64,000 nucleotides of DNA from CAVXTT01 sp963764685 (GCA_963764685.1 CAVXTT010000001.1:124001-188000); one strand, 5' to 3'. Counted from the stretch's first letter, positions 48,116 to 59,000 are shown. The notes: generated from the letters alone by a model not told the origin. Program-made: numbers and translations.

Positions 48116-49549
48116 TTATTTAATCGAATGTATCCATTCCCTTATTATTTTAATGGTCTCAGGTGAAAAGGTCTCCTCAATTTTAGCATATTCGGTTGGT
48201 GATCCGGTTACTGCATGCTGAAAAAGATGATTCATTCCGGGCAGCTCCATAACTTTTGTTTCCTTATTCCCATTATTTTTCAAGGCTTTTTCCATTTCCG
48301 ACTTATTTTCTTTTGCAGGAACCTGCAGATCTTTTTCACCATAAATCGCAAGTGTAGGTATTGTTACCTTCTCCAGGGTAGGACGCGGGTCATATGTTAC
48401 AAAGTTTCTGAACCAGGGAGAGTTGACCATCTGCAGATTTGCGGCAAGAAGAATATCATAACTTCCCGATTTTTGTTTTTCCTCATCCGACAGGGAATCA
48501 TAATAATTTTTAAACAACCTGGTAATCTCAGCCGAAATTACTGATGTATCAGTTTCTGATTTCAGAACTTCATAAATGCTGCTGGAAAATGCTACATCCC
48601 TCTCTATAGTAGCATCATCCGCTCCTTCTGCTTTGGCTATCAGGCGTGACTGCAGGCGTAGAATTTCATCACCTGGAAGAGCAGGACCGGCAATAAGCAC
48701 TATAAAATCTATATCTTTATTTTCAACGGATGCTAACGGAGCAATTAGTCCCCCCTCACTGTGTCCGATAATTCCGATCTTACTGTTCTTAAATTCCTCC
48801 CGCGTCTTAATGAATTCCACGGCAGAATTTGCATCTGCAACAAAATCATTTGTAGTAGATTTTGAGAATTCACCCTCAGATTTACCGGCTCCTCTGTCAT
48901 CATATCTCAGCACGGCGATCCCGTTTCTCGAAAGATCATCGGCAATTACCCAAAAAGGTTTATGATTAAGTAAACTTTCATCCCTGTCCTGCGGTCCCGA
49001 CCCGGTTACCATAATTACCACGGGATAATTTCCCGGCTTATCAGGAATTGTTAATGTGCCTGCAAGATTTATATTATCTTTTTCATTCCGGAAGACTACT
49101 TCTTCAATTTTATAGGGGAAAGGTCCTACGGGTGTCTGCGGGCGTTTAACCTCTTCCACCTTATCGGTTTTTTCAAGATCGAGAGGAAGCGACATCCCGC
49201 TTTGTGACCACACGCCGGTAATTTTATTTTTCTCAAAATCTGCTGCCCCTTTATAAAATCCTGCTACTGACGGGACCTGAATTGTTATAGAATCATTTAA
49301 GAAAGTAATATCACCAAGAGGAATGCCTTTGGCACCCTGGTCGGGACTATCCAGTGTACCTGTTAGTTTATCGTCCTTTATTTCCAGGTTAAAAACTATT
49401 CTCATCTCCATCCCCTGGATGCTTAATTTGCCCTGCCATATACCGGAAGCCTTCTCTTTATTATCTCCTTCAGCAAATGCAGCAGAATAAATCAATAAAA
49501 AAAACAGACTTATTAATATTCTAATTTTCATTTTGACCTCGTACTTCAA
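48116..49549 (-). CDS. Secreted alpha/beta hydrolase (esterase/peptidase-like)
   Basis: 477 residues. Signal peptide near residues 8-27 (RILISLFFLLIYSAAFA). Residues about 30-140: a small all-beta domain (GIWQGKLSIQGMEMRIVFNL). Residues about 150-477: alpha/beta hydrolase with VVIMVTGSGPQDRDES (oxyanion region), IGIIGHSEGGLIAPLAS (nucleophile Ser in GHSEGG), a late acid in AIYGEKDLQVP and the C-terminal catalytic His in ELPGMNHLFQHA. The substrate is unknown. Single gene, intact. Confidence 0.85.
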   Translation of the reverse strand: MKYEVKMKIRILISLFFLLIYSAAFAEGDNKEKASGIWQGKLSIQGMEMRIVFNLEIKDDKLTGTLDSPDQGAKGIPLGDITFLNDSITIQVPSVAGFYKGAADFEKNKITGVWSQSGMSLPLDLEKTDKVEEVKRPQTPVGPFPYKIEEVVFRNEKDNINLAGTLTIPDKPGNYPVVIMVTGSGPQDRDESLLNHKPFWVIADDLSRNGIAVLRYDDRGAGKSEGEFSKSTTNDFVADANSAVEFIKTREEFKNSKIGIIGHSEGGLIAPLASVENKDIDFIVLIAGPALPGDEILRLQSRLIAKAEGADDATIERDVAFSSSIYEVLKSETDTSVISAEITRLFKNYYDSLSDEEKQKSGSYDILLAANLQMVNSPWFRNFVTYDPRPTLEKVTIPTLAIYGEKDLQVPAKENKSEMEKALKNNGNKETKVMELPGMNHLFQHAVTGSPTEYAKIEETFSPETIKIIREWIHSIK

Positions 49550-50174
49550 TATTTATGCGGGAGTAACGTAAGCAAAAGATGTACCTCTTTCAATACCGCT
49601 TATCTAAAAAATTATTAAAGCATTTTATGGTGAAGTAAATAAATTTGCCAGTAAAAACTTAAAATTGTATTCTAAATCAAATAAACTGAAGATTTACACT
49701 TGATATTAATATTTAAGATACATATCTTCGCTTTGTAGGCGCCAATGAAAAATCAGCTGATCTATCCACTCACAAATTAGGAGGCTGAGTGACTTTACAA
49801 AAAATTTTATATCTAAATATTTAATTGTATTTAGCGGGATTAGTCCTCCCGAAAACACAATAAGGAATCATTCAAAATAAAATGCCGGTTTAAAACACCG
49901 GCATATTTATTTTAAAATATCAATAACAGCATTAAGTTCTTTCTATATATTATCTTATGAAAAATTGAGTAACAACATAGTAACATATAAAGATGAATTT
50001 ATTAAGATGGTTTGATGGAAATGATAACTAAAAAACTATTGTCGATTGATGATTGACAAGTAATATTCTTGTTGACTTAGATGATGTTTTTTATAAACTT
50101 GATCTTATAAAATTATTAATTCAGGAAAGCTCACCATTTCTTCCTGAATCGGGATAAAAAATACGGAGAGGGCA
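49550..50174. other. Intergenic region with two hairpins, no gene
   Basis: ATGCCGGT-N7-ACCGGCAT at 49882-49904 is an 8-bp hairpin with T-rich sequence on both sides, possibly a bidirectional terminator. ATTCAGGAA-N13-TTCCTGAAT at 50119-50149 is a hairpin in the presumed 5' leader of the next gene. Otherwise AT-rich; no coding segment recognised. Confidence 0.55.
50119..50149 (+). promoter_or_regulatory. Leader hairpin before the YCF48-like gene
   Basis: A 9-bp perfect stem lies 16 bp upstream of the ribosome binding site (GGAGAGG, about 50165) of the secreted repeat protein. It may stabilise the mRNA or affect translation; no known riboswitch is recognised. Confidence 0.4.
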
Positions 50175-52140
50175 ATGAAAACAATTATTTCATTACTTGG
50201 TTTTTTGATCATTTCTAATATTACCATTGCACAATGGTACTGGCAAAATCCTCTTCCACAGGGTAACATCCTTCAGAGTGTAAAATTTGTATCATCAACA
50301 GTGGGATGGACTGTTGGTGATTATGGAACAATTCTTAAAACAACTGATGGTGGAACAACTGGACTTCACAAACAAGCGGAACGACAAAGTCATCTATATG
50401 GTGTCTCATTTACTGATGCAAATACGGGAACTGCTGTTGGTGAAAATGGAACAATTCTCAGAACCACAAACGGCGGAACGACGTGGACTTCACAAACAAG
50501 CGGAACGACAAATTATCTATATGGTGTCTCATTTACTGATGCAAATACGGGAACTGCTGTTGGTGATAGTGGAACAATTCTCAGAACCACAAACGGCGGA
50601 ACGACCTGGACTTCACAAACAAGCGGAACGACAAATAATCTATATGGTGTCTCATTTACTGATGCAAATACGGGAACTGCTGTTGGTGAGTGATGGAACA
50701 ATTCTCAGAACCACAAACGGCGGAACGACCTGGACTTCACAAACAAGCGGAACGACAGATAATCTATATGGTGTCTCATTTACTGATGCAAATACGGGAA
50801 CTGCTGTTGGTGATGATGGAACAATTCTCAGAACCACAAACGGCGGAACGACCTGGACTTCACAAACAAGCGGAACGACAAATATCTCTATATGGTGTCT
50901 CATTTACTGATGCAAATACGGGAACTGCTGTTGGTGATGATGGAACAATTCTCAGAACCACAAACGGCGGAACGACCTGGACTTCACAAACAAGCGGAAC
51001 GACAAATACTCTATATGGTGTCTCATTTACTGATGCAAATACGGGAACTGCTGTTGGTGATGGTGGAACAATTCTCAGAACCACAAACGGCGGAACGACG
51101 TGGACTTCACAAACAAGCGGAACGACAAATCATCTATATGGTGTCTCATTTACTGATGCAAATACGGGAACTGCTGTTGGTGATAGATGGAACAATTCTC
51201 AGAACCACAAACGGTGGAACGACATGGACTTCACAAACAAGCGGAACGACAAATCATCTATATGGTGTCTCATTTACTGATGCAAATACGGGAACTGCTG
51301 TTGGTGAGTAGTGGAACAATTCTCAGAACCACAAACGGCGGAACGACCTGGACTTCACAAACAAGCGGAACGACAAATGATCTATATGGTGTCTCATTTA
51401 CTGATGCAAATACAGGAACTGCTGTTGGTGATGGTGGAACAATTCTCAGAACCACAAACGGCGGAACGACTTGGACTTCACAAACAAGCGGAACGACAAA
51501 TGCTCTATATGGTGTCTCATTTACTGATGCAAATACGGGAACTGTTGTTGGTGATGGATGGAACAATTCTCAGAACCACAAACGGCGGAACGACCTGGAC
51601 TTCACAAACAAGCGGAACGACAAATCATCTATATGGTGTCTCATTTACTGATGCAAATACGGGAACTGCTGTTGGTGTAGTTATGGAACAATTCTCAGAA
51701 CCACAAACGGCGGAACGACTGGACTTCACAAACAAGCGGAACGACAGATTGATCTATATGGTGTCTCATTTACTGATGCAAATACGGGAACTGCTGTTGG
51801 TGAGGATGGAACAATTCTCAGAACCACAAACGGCGGTGTTACTTTTGTCGGAGAGATACAAAATAATAACCAACCCGCTGAGTTTTTACTTAAGCAGAAT
51901 TATCCTAATCCTTTTAACCCGGTTACAACTATTCAATACTCCCTCCCCCGGGTAAGCTATGTAACAATAAAGGTTTTTGATATCCTCGGCAATGAAATAG
52001 AAACACTTGTTGATGAAGAGAAACCTGCAGGCACTTATGAATTAACCTGGACAGCAGGTAATCTGCCAAGCGGGATTTATTTCTACAGAATACAAGCAGG
52101 TGATTTCCTTGAGACAAAGAAGATGATTTTGATGAAGTAA
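50175..52140 (+). CDS. Secreted YCF48/BNR-type repeat protein with Por (T9SS) sorting domain, about ten frame errors
   Basis: The signal peptide is MKTIISLLGFLIISNITIAQ. One diverged unit (VGWTVGDYGTILKTTDGG) is followed by twelve nearly identical 41-residue units of the form LYGVSFTDANTGTAVGDxGT plus ILRTTNGGTTWTSQTSGTTN, a beta-propeller-like YCF48/BNR repeat. The C-terminal 85 residues are a sorting domain (NYPNPFNPVTTIQYSLP ... KKMILMK) that directs export through type IX secretion to the cell surface. The reading frame is broken many times, always at the variable codons of the unit. With the net seven extra bases removed, it is 652 residues. Function: surface protein, possibly adhesion; ligand unknown. 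Confidence 0.82.
50394..51870 (+). repeat. 123-bp tandem repeat, 12 copies
   Basis: Units start (CTATATGG) at 50394, 50517, 50640, 50764, 50888, 51011, 51134, 51258, 51382, 51505, 51629 and 51754. Spacings are 123, 124 or 125. Copies are almost identical except the codons after GTTGGT and after ACGACAAAT and the Thr codon before TGG. The extra or missing bases lie exactly at these variable positions. Confidence 0.92.
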
Positions 52141-52202
52141 CCTTTGACATAAATGTATTTTATAGGGAATTATTTATTCCATTTATAATTTATTTTACTT
52201 GG

Positions 52203-52423
52203 TCATTCTTTTACTTTGTTATTAAAGAATGACCTGAGTTCCCTTAAATTTTTAGCTTCGTTCATTTCTTTTTTGTATTTGTTAATATCATCATCATTTA
52301 CGAATAGCTCTCCTGTTTCTGGTCTAATCCAATTCTTGGAATCTTTATTTTAAAAAAATCCTCCAGTGCGTTCGTTTAACCTGGCATCAACCCGGCATAC
52401 TTTTCATCCAAATTAAGCACCAT
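52203..52423 (-). pseudogene. Possible small gene, broken in frame
   Basis: The ATG at 52423 opens MVLNLDEKYAGLMPG, then a stop. Shifting frame continues LNERTGGFF, and past one more stop KNKDSKNWIRPETGELFVND and NKYKKEMNEAKNLRELRSFF to TGA 52203. About 73 residues in all. The flow of hydrophilic, coding-like residues over two interruptions suggests one small gene damaged by error or decay. No family recognised. Confidence 0.35.
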
Positions 52424-52471
52424 CAAAGGTTTAATAATTTTTTTTATCACCAAATTATAAAACTAATGCTT

Positions 52472-52571
52472 GTAACCCTGAGGTAATCCTGATGCAACCC
52501 TTATGTAATCCTCAAAATTGGTCAAATCTGAGGATTAGATGAGGATTAGATCAGGATTAGATGAGGATTAG
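52472..52571. repeat. 11-bp periodic inverted array, locus B (4 x 11 + 12 loop + 4 x 11)
   Basis: Left units: GTAACCCTGAG, GTAATCCTGAT, GCAACCCTTAT and GTAATCCTCAA (52472-52515). Loop 52516-52527. Right units: CTGAGGATTAG, ATGAGGATTAG, ATCAGGATTAG and ATGAGGATTAG (52528-52571), the inverse of the left. Left flank CACCAAATTATAAAACTAAT (52449-52468) resembles the flank of array A. Confidence 0.85.
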
Positions 52572-52767
52572 AAACCAAATCCTCATATTAGGTTTTATTG
52601 GTTTTTATTCGAAAAACGCACAAATTTTTATTTCTGATATTGTGATAGTTTAGAGCGATCAGCAATTGTTCGGACTTGAAGCGAGTGGATAATTGTCTGA
52701 TGGGAGGCAGGGATATTTTGTAACGAACTCCTGATGCAGGTTAAAATAAAGAAACTAAATCTGATAT

Positions 52768-54354
52768 CTATTTCATCAGAACAATTTTGCGTGACAGGGA
52801 TTGGCTCTCCGATCTTAAAGTAACTATATAAATTCCTGAGGGGAGATCTGCACCATCAAGCTTCACGGTATACCGGCCTTCACGAAGAGTGCTTTTCTGC
52901 AGAACTTTTATTTCTTCCCCGAGAATATTATAGAGGATCAGACTGATCTCTCTTTCAGCAGGAAGTGTAAACTCAATTGTGGTAACAGGATTAAATGGAT
53001 TCGGATAATTCGGCAGCAGCTGCATAGTTTCCGGATTAACCGGGTTATCGGCTGATAGAGGATCAAAAATTAAAATCAATCCTGTGGTATCTGTATGAGC
53101 GGGATCGATCACAAAAGGACCTGAATAAGCATTATCGTATCCTAATTTAGATCCTATTAATCTGTATGTCCCGTAAGGAAGAAATGACAGATTAAAGCTG
53201 CCCGATTCGTCTGCCAATCCATAAGAGTATAGCAGGTTGTTATTAAGCGACTCTACAAAGATCATTACATCAGAAACCTGTGCAGGATCACCAAATGAAA
53301 CCGATCCACCCACAAAACCTCCGCCGATCGAAGAATCCCTGGGCATCGGTATATTAACTCCGCTCAACGAAGTACTTATATAAATGGAGTCCGCCTGCTG
53401 CCAGAAAGCCGGGTGTGTATTTCCTGCAGTATAATATGCCGGAACATAGTAATCTGAAAATGACTGAATATAATAGTAATCGGCATCGATGATATTATCC
53501 ACATGATAAGTTCCGTCGTTGCTAACAAATGCAGTGTATACTTCTCCGGGAAGTGCTTCAATATTACCGCTAACCGGCTTTGCAGGATTGTGAGTGCCTT
53601 TCCGTATTACTACCGCACCTCTTAATAAGTATGTATTGGCAATCGAATCAATCAGTTTTCCTTCTACTGAAATCCCCGTCGACTGCATAATATTCAGCCT
53701 GATATCAGCCGCAGAAACTGAATCCGCCGTAACCCTGATGCTCTTTGCGGTAAATGGATCATAAGAGGAGTCGTGAAAACTCACATAATAAGATGGTTTT
53801 TCTGCCGCGGCAATATAACTGCCGGGAGGAAGTTCTTTAACATAATGCCCTTGTGCATCTGTATGTGCAGTATCAATTACAAAAGTTCCCTCGTAGAAAA
53901 AATTTACTACTGCATCGTTAATGGGGAGCGTTCCATCGGTAACATATCCATTAAGAGTACCGAACCTGTAATCATCATCAAAATAATCAATTTTTATATG
54001 TGCATCCTCTATGGGATTTACCCCGTTATTGTAGACGAACATAGTATCAACGGTATCGACACTTGCAACATAAAGATAACCTGCAAGTATACAGTCCATC
54101 TTCACGCTGTCACCGGGATTGATAGTAAAAGGATACCTGGCATAACCATCGAATCTTAAAAAGTATATATAATTGCCGTAGGTTATATTTTGAATAACCA
54201 GCGGCTCGTCCCCTTCATTTATGAAGTAGACCAGCTCCAGCCTGTTAAACATATCCTCAAATTCTATATCGTGCGGTCTGATATCAAGACGCGGCTGTGC
54301 ATCAACCGTCTGAGCGGATATAAAAATGCATATAGCTGCTAGCAACCATTTCAT
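52768..54354 (-). CDS. Secreted protein with carboxypeptidase-regulatory domains and Por (T9SS) sorting domain
   Basis: I choose ATG 54354 (MKWLLAAICIFISAQTVDAQ), a clean signal peptide; a longer frame to 54417 would add 21 residues that overlap the opposite gene's leader. Residues about 25-130: beta domain (PRLDIRPHDIEFEDMFNRLE). Then two or three carboxypeptidase-regulatory-like beta-sandwiches (GTLNGYVTDGTLPINDAVVN, DAQGHYVKELPPGSYIAAAE, GYDNAYSG). The C-terminal 80 residues are the sorting domain (NYPNPFNPVTTIEFTLP ... SRKIVLMK). Function unknown. It is divergent from the ECF sigma gene with about 64 bp between, so a shared control region is possible. Confidence 0.85.
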   Translation of the reverse strand: MKWLLAAICIFISAQTVDAQPRLDIRPHDIEFEDMFNRLELVYFINEGDEPLVIQNITYGNYIYFLRFDGYARYPFTINPGDSVKMDCILAGYLYVASVDTVDTMFVYNNGVNPIEDAHIKIDYFDDDYRFGTLNGYVTDGTLPINDAVVNFFYEGTFVIDTAHTDAQGHYVKELPPGSYIAAAEKPSYYVSFHDSSYDPFTAKSIRVTADSVSAADIRLNIMQSTGISVEGKLIDSIANTYLLRGAVVIRKGTHNPAKPVSGNIEALPGEVYTAFVSNDGTYHVDNIIDADYYYIQSFSDYYVPAYYTAGNTHPAFWQQADSIYISTSLSGVNIPMPRDSSIGGGFVGGSVSFGDPAQVSDVMIFVESLNNNLLYSYGLADESGSFNLSFLPYGTYRLIGSKLGYDNAYSGPFVIDPAHTDTTGLILIFDPLSADNPVNPETMQLLPNYPNPFNPVTTIEFTLPAEREISLILYNILGEEIKVLQKSTLREGRYTVKLDGADLPSGIYIVTLRSESQSLSRKIVLMK

Positions 54355-54418
54355 ATTGTTAAAAATCGGTATATTAACTATAATAATTAGTACTCTTAAT
54401 ATATTAATTAGTGACATT
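54355..54418. promoter_or_regulatory. Short divergent control region between the secreted protein and the ECF sigma gene
   Basis: 64 bp, strongly AT-rich (TATTAACTATAATAATTAG, 54371-54389). Both genes start at its edges, so the promoters must overlap. No motif can be assigned with confidence; an ECF autoregulatory promoter is plausible. Confidence 0.4.
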
Positions 54419-54976
54419 TTGAAATACGAGAATTTAAATTACATAAATTTTTCTCAAAAGGAACTAGGGGATATTTTCATTTCTGCCAAATCGGGAGATT
54501 CAAAAGCATTCGAGAAATTATCAGGTTACCTGCGGCACATTTCTTACAGCTATTTTGAATCGAAATACCGCCAGGGCAAAATTCTGAATCTGGATGATGC
54601 AGAAGACCTTACCAATAATGTGTACCTTTCATTTGCCGAACAATACCATAATATTGAGAATATTGAATTCTGGCTGAGAAGAGTGCTTTTTCTGAATTTT
54701 ATCAACTGGTATAAGAAATCAAAAGAGAAAAAGGTCTATGAGCTTGAAGAAGCCCGCTATATAGAGCATAAGGAGACTAACCCGGGGGACGTTGTAGATG
54801 CTCATAATATGCTTGAAGCCGTGGAAAAGCTGAGCGAAGAAAAGCAGAGAATAATCAAAATGAGGTTCTGGGAGAACTTAAAATTTGCTGAAATAGCCGA
54901 AATACTGAATAAATCAGAGGATGCTGTCAAAAAGAAGTTCTACCGGACGATTGAGGAGCTTAAAGGAAGTTTTTAA
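54419..54976 (+). CDS. ECF-type RNA polymerase sigma factor
   Basis: About 185 residues from TTG 54419 (LKYENLNYINFSQKELGDIF). The same frame is open to an ATG at 54326, but those 31 residues overlap the divergent gene's start and look like membrane sequence, so I reject them. Region 2 spans ISAKSGDSKAFEKLSGYLR to NFINWYKKSKEKK, and region 4 is EKLSEEKQRIIKMRFWENLK and AEIAEILNKSEDAVKKKFYR. The next gene encodes a likely cognate anti-sigma factor 56 bp downstream. Confidence 0.88.
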   Translation: MKYENLNYINFSQKELGDIFISAKSGDSKAFEKLSGYLRHISYSYFESKYRQGKILNLDDAEDLTNNVYLSFAEQYHNIENIEFWLRRVLFLNFINWYKKSKEKKVYELEEARYIEHKETNPGDVVDAHNMLEAVEKLSEEKQRIIKMRFWENLKFAEIAEILNKSEDAVKKKFYRTIEELKGSF

Positions 54977-55032
54977 TGTCACTATTATCATTTTATACTT
55001 ACTAATTCAGTGTATTAATAAACAAAAACGTA

Positions 55033-55995
55033 ATGGAAAATTTCGACAAAATATTAGAGCTGCTGGAAAAAAGGAAGTTGACTTTTGAAGAAGAAAAAGA
55101 ACTTGATTCGTTAAGAAAGGATAAACAGTCAGCGGATTTTATATCAGGCTACCTGCAGGTCAAAGATGCCCTTAACCTGAGCCACATCAGTACCGATGAT
55201 CTGGCAGATTATATACTTTATGAAAAGGGCAATTCTGATAAGGATATCTCCTACCGCCTGCCGGCAATAGGAGCCCACCTTAAAGAATGCAGGATCTGCT
55301 CAGTGCAGCTGAATGAGTTAAGGGATGAATATCAGAATATAGAGGGCTTCCTGGCTGATAATCTATACTCCGATTCAAAAGCAAACCAACCGGCTGCTGT
55401 ACATATGCCGGTCAATAAATTATACCCGAAAGGTTTCAGACCCTTATATGCAATGGCAGGGGTATTTGTTGTCGGTCTCATATACGTCGTTTTATTAGCC
55501 GTCTCCGGAATAACCACTCCTGATAATTATAAATATGCAGCCATTACAGATCTTTCCGAAGATTATCTAACCCGCGGCAGGAATACTGAACTCTTTCTTA
55601 AAAGTTTTGAGGCAATTGAATCAGAAAATTACCCACGGGCGGTTGAATATCTGAAGCAGGATATCAGACATAATATCAACGATGAGACAATTTTTTATTC
55701 ATACTATGTACTTGGATTGACATATCTCGAAATGTCCGAAAGCAGGGTACTGGGTTTGTTCCCATCCTACGATCATAATTATGCAGTAGAGGGAATAAAT
55801 AATCTTCAGCGTTCGGTTGATCTGAATACGTCCGGCAGATTCGATAATATTAAGCTTGATGCCTATTTTTATCTTGCAAAAGGGAACCTGATGTTAAACA
55901 AAGAAAAAACTGCTAAAGATTACCTGAAGCTCGTGATCTCCCAAAAAGGGGGGAAGATGAATGAAGCTGCAGGAATTCTAAATGAACTGGAGTAG
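55033..55995 (+). CDS. Anti-sigma-like membrane protein: zinc-finger (HxxxCxxC), one TM, external TPR
   Basis: 320 residues. Cytoplasmic part residues 1-135 contains IGAHLKECRICSVQL, a HxxxCxxC zinc site as in ZAS-type anti-sigma factors. One membrane segment lies at about 139-160 (PLYAMAGVFVVGLIYVVLLA). The outer part, about 165-320, carries TPR-like helices (YPRAVEYLKQDIRHN, FYSYYVLGLTYLEMSE, DAYFYLAKGNLML). It would hold the sigma factor until an outside signal releases it. It sits between the sigma factor and a TPR-CHAT protease, 10 bp before the latter. Confidence 0.82.
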   Translation: MENFDKILELLEKRKLTFEEEKELDSLRKDKQSADFISGYLQVKDALNLSHISTDDLADYILYEKGNSDKDISYRLPAIGAHLKECRICSVQLNELRDEYQNIEGFLADNLYSDSKANQPAAVHMPVNKLYPKGFRPLYAMAGVFVVGLIYVVLLAVSGITTPDNYKYAAITDLSEDYLTRGRNTELFLKSFEAIESENYPRAVEYLKQDIRHNINDETIFYSYYVLGLTYLEMSESRVLGLFPSYDHNYAVEGINNLQRSVDLNTSGRFDNIKLDAYFYLAKGNLMLNKEKTAKDYLKLVISQKGGKMNEAAGILNELE

Positions 55996-56005
55996 TTAGT
56001 GCCAA

Positions 56006-59000
56006 ATGGTACTTCAAAAAAGTATTATATTAGTTTTTCTTCTCCTCTTTATACAGCCGGCGGATGATAAGAAACCTCAGGACTCCGGATCTGTTAAGAA
56101 ACTAATTATCGGTTCTGAATTAAATAAAGAAAATCTCCGCCTGACAGAGATCAGTATCAACGATGCCGATACATCTACACTTGTCCTGTTCTCAAATGAT
56201 CTTCTCCCCGGATGGCAAAAGGCTTACCTTCAGTGCCTGATCCTGAAAAAGGAAGGGAAGTCCTCAGAGATCTATGACTCTTTAATCAGCTATATCGATC
56301 AAAAACCTGATTATCTTCCCTATTACGATCTGCTGGTATCCTCTGCTGGCGCTGAAAACCGGCTGACCTTTATCGACAAGCTGATTTCAGAAAAAGAATT
56401 CGACCCTGTTGTTAAACATTATCTCAGTTCCCTGCTGCTTAAAGGAAAAGCAGAGTACCAGGCTGCCATTGCCGATGCATTGAAAGCAGATGAACTTTCT
56501 CCCCACAATTATTACCTGATATATAATTTATACGATATTTACCGGCATACAGGAAACTACGAGAAAGGAATGGAGTATGTGCTCAAGATCTTTAATCAGA
56601 GAAACCTCCTTCCTGCTGACCGAGCGGAAGCAAATTATGCCGCCGGTACACTCTTATTCAATTCAGGAATATACAGCGATGCCGAAAAATATTATATCCG
56701 CGGTAACCAGATAGCCTCAGATAATAAATTATATACGCAGATGGCAAAAGGGGATATAAATATCGGCATTATCGAGGATCTGAATGGAAATACTGATGAT
56801 GCCAGACTGCATTTCAAAAAGGCACTTGATATTGCGCGCAGCATCAGTAACCTGGCTATGGAAGCCCACGCATTATCGGAACTCGGGGTCTCCTATTCCT
56901 TCACAAATGATCTTGTCTCCGCCAAGTTGAATTACCTGGAGAGCTATCACCTATTTAAGAGACTTGGAGAGAGGCAGAGACTTTCATATTTATCCGAAAA
57001 CCTCGGTAAAATATATCTGCAGCTTTTTGATTACAACTCAGCCTTAAAATATTATGAGGATGGAGTACAGTTTGCAGGAGATAACAGACGGGCACAGGTG
57101 CTGAATCTTACCGGGATGGCAGATGTTTATGCAAACCTTTCCAATTATACCAAGGCGCTCCTCTATTATAAGGAAGCTGAGAAGATAGCCTCGGAAATAA
57201 AAGAAGCCAGTCTTACCGCCGAGATAAATCTTGGGATGGGAATACTGAACTATAACCTTAACAGGAATGGCAATGCCTTAAGATATTTATCTGCTGCCGG
57301 AAACTATTCTGCAGAAGCCGGGGATATTTACCTCTCTGCAAGAATATGCAGGGAGATGGGACAAATCTATACGGATTCGGATTCTCTTGATAAAGCGGAA
57401 AGTCTTTTCCTGAAGGCTCAGGAACTTGCGGTACAAAGCAGGGATGCATATCTCCGGGCTCAGACCCTTATAGATCTTGGTAATATCAAAGGTTTAAGAA
57501 AAGAGTATAATTCTGCCCTGGAGAAAATCGACAGCGGCTTGAGACTTGCACAATCTAATGGATATGATTACTTAACAGCACTTGGAAAATATACTCGCGG
57601 CGAGGTATGCCTCAATTCAGGGGATTTCGCTGCTGCTAAGAGTGCACTGCTGGCAAGTGCCGCTCTTTCTGAAAAACTGAATGAACAGAATCTTAGTATA
57701 GCATCAAACCAGGCGCTTGCCGAGCTTTATGATAAACACGGATTTACAGAAGCCGCATCTTCACATTATATCTCTGCTATGCAGCTTATAGATAATGTTT
57801 CTGCTTCATTGTTCGGAAATGAGGATATCCAGATATCCTATTTCTCCGGCAAAAGAGACCTCTATGATTCCTATGCAGGTTTTCTTCTCGATAAAAAATA
57901 TTATGCAAATGCCTTTGAAGTAATTGATAAATCACGTTCAAGATCAACAGTACAGCATCTTAACAATCTAAAGATCAGGGAGTATGTAAAGGACCAGGAT
58001 CAGCTGAACAGGATCTACGAGTACGACTGGATACTTAACTCAGGTGTTTATGAAGAAGACAAAACCGACTCGGTGCGCTACCTGGATTCAAAGCTCAAAA
58101 AGGAAATTACAAAGAAGTACCCCTCTCTTGCAGGGTACCTGGATAAGAAAAAATTTCTTGAAGTAAACGATATACAAGATAAGCTTAATGACGACGAAAA
58201 TATTCTCTCCATCTACACGATGGATTCAGGAACTTATATATTCGTAATATCAAAAAATCATTTTCATTATAATTTTGTTCCTTTAGGGGAATCCAAAATA
58301 GATAATCTTATAAAAGCCGTATCACCATATTTTAATTACGCAGGTGAGGGAGCTTACTTTAATCAACATCTGTTTTCTTACAATGCACGGGCTGCGTATC
58401 AGCTTTACGACCAGGTATTTAAAGAAGCATTTAAGAATATTCCCGAAGGTAAGAAACTGATAATTTCCCCATCTGCTGAATTTGCTTCTTTCCCCTTCGA
58501 GTTTCTTGTTAAGTCTTTCGATGAGAAAGGGAGTCCGTATGATTATAAAAACCAGGATTACCTCCTTGCTCATTACACCATTTCATATACTCCTTCTGTA
58601 AACACATACATCGGGCAGAAACAGAACAGGCTGAAGAATAATAACAGGGTGCTTGTTGTGGGCAATCCTTCTATCAACAGGCAGCTGGAGGGATATGCCG
58701 AACGGAGAGGTCTGCTTGATGAAACAGGCGGCATACCACGCGATATACCGCTTCTCCCGCTTAAATATTCTGCCGAGGAGGTAAGCGAGGTAAGCAGCAT
58801 CCTTAATGCAGATAAAATATTACTGGCTAACAGTGCAACCGAAAGCAATTTTAAGAACAATGCATCATTCAGCAGGATTATACATTTATCAACGCATTCA
58901 TTCCTTTATAATAAGCAGCCGGTTATCTTCTTCTCGAATTCATATGATGCTGAAAATGACGGCTTCCTTGAGGCGGGAGAAATAGTTCAGATGGAACTTA

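Larger units (their letters stand above)
52141..52767. other. Convergent intergenic region with array B and a small broken ORF
   Basis: Contains an inverted repeat GGTCATTCTTT...AAAGAATGACC (52201-52234), a possible terminator between convergent genes, a broken small ORF (52203-52423, -) and array B (52472-52571). From 52600 to 52767 nothing is recognised. Confidence 0.55.

Noticed and set aside
50513..51566. Long minus-strand readings over the 123-bp repeats
   Set aside because: They are shadows of the tandem repeat on the other strand. The + strand product has signal peptide and sorting domain.
54326..54418. Upstream ATG start for the sigma factor
   Set aside because: It adds 31 hydrophobic residues not typical of sigma factors and overlaps the start of the divergent gene.
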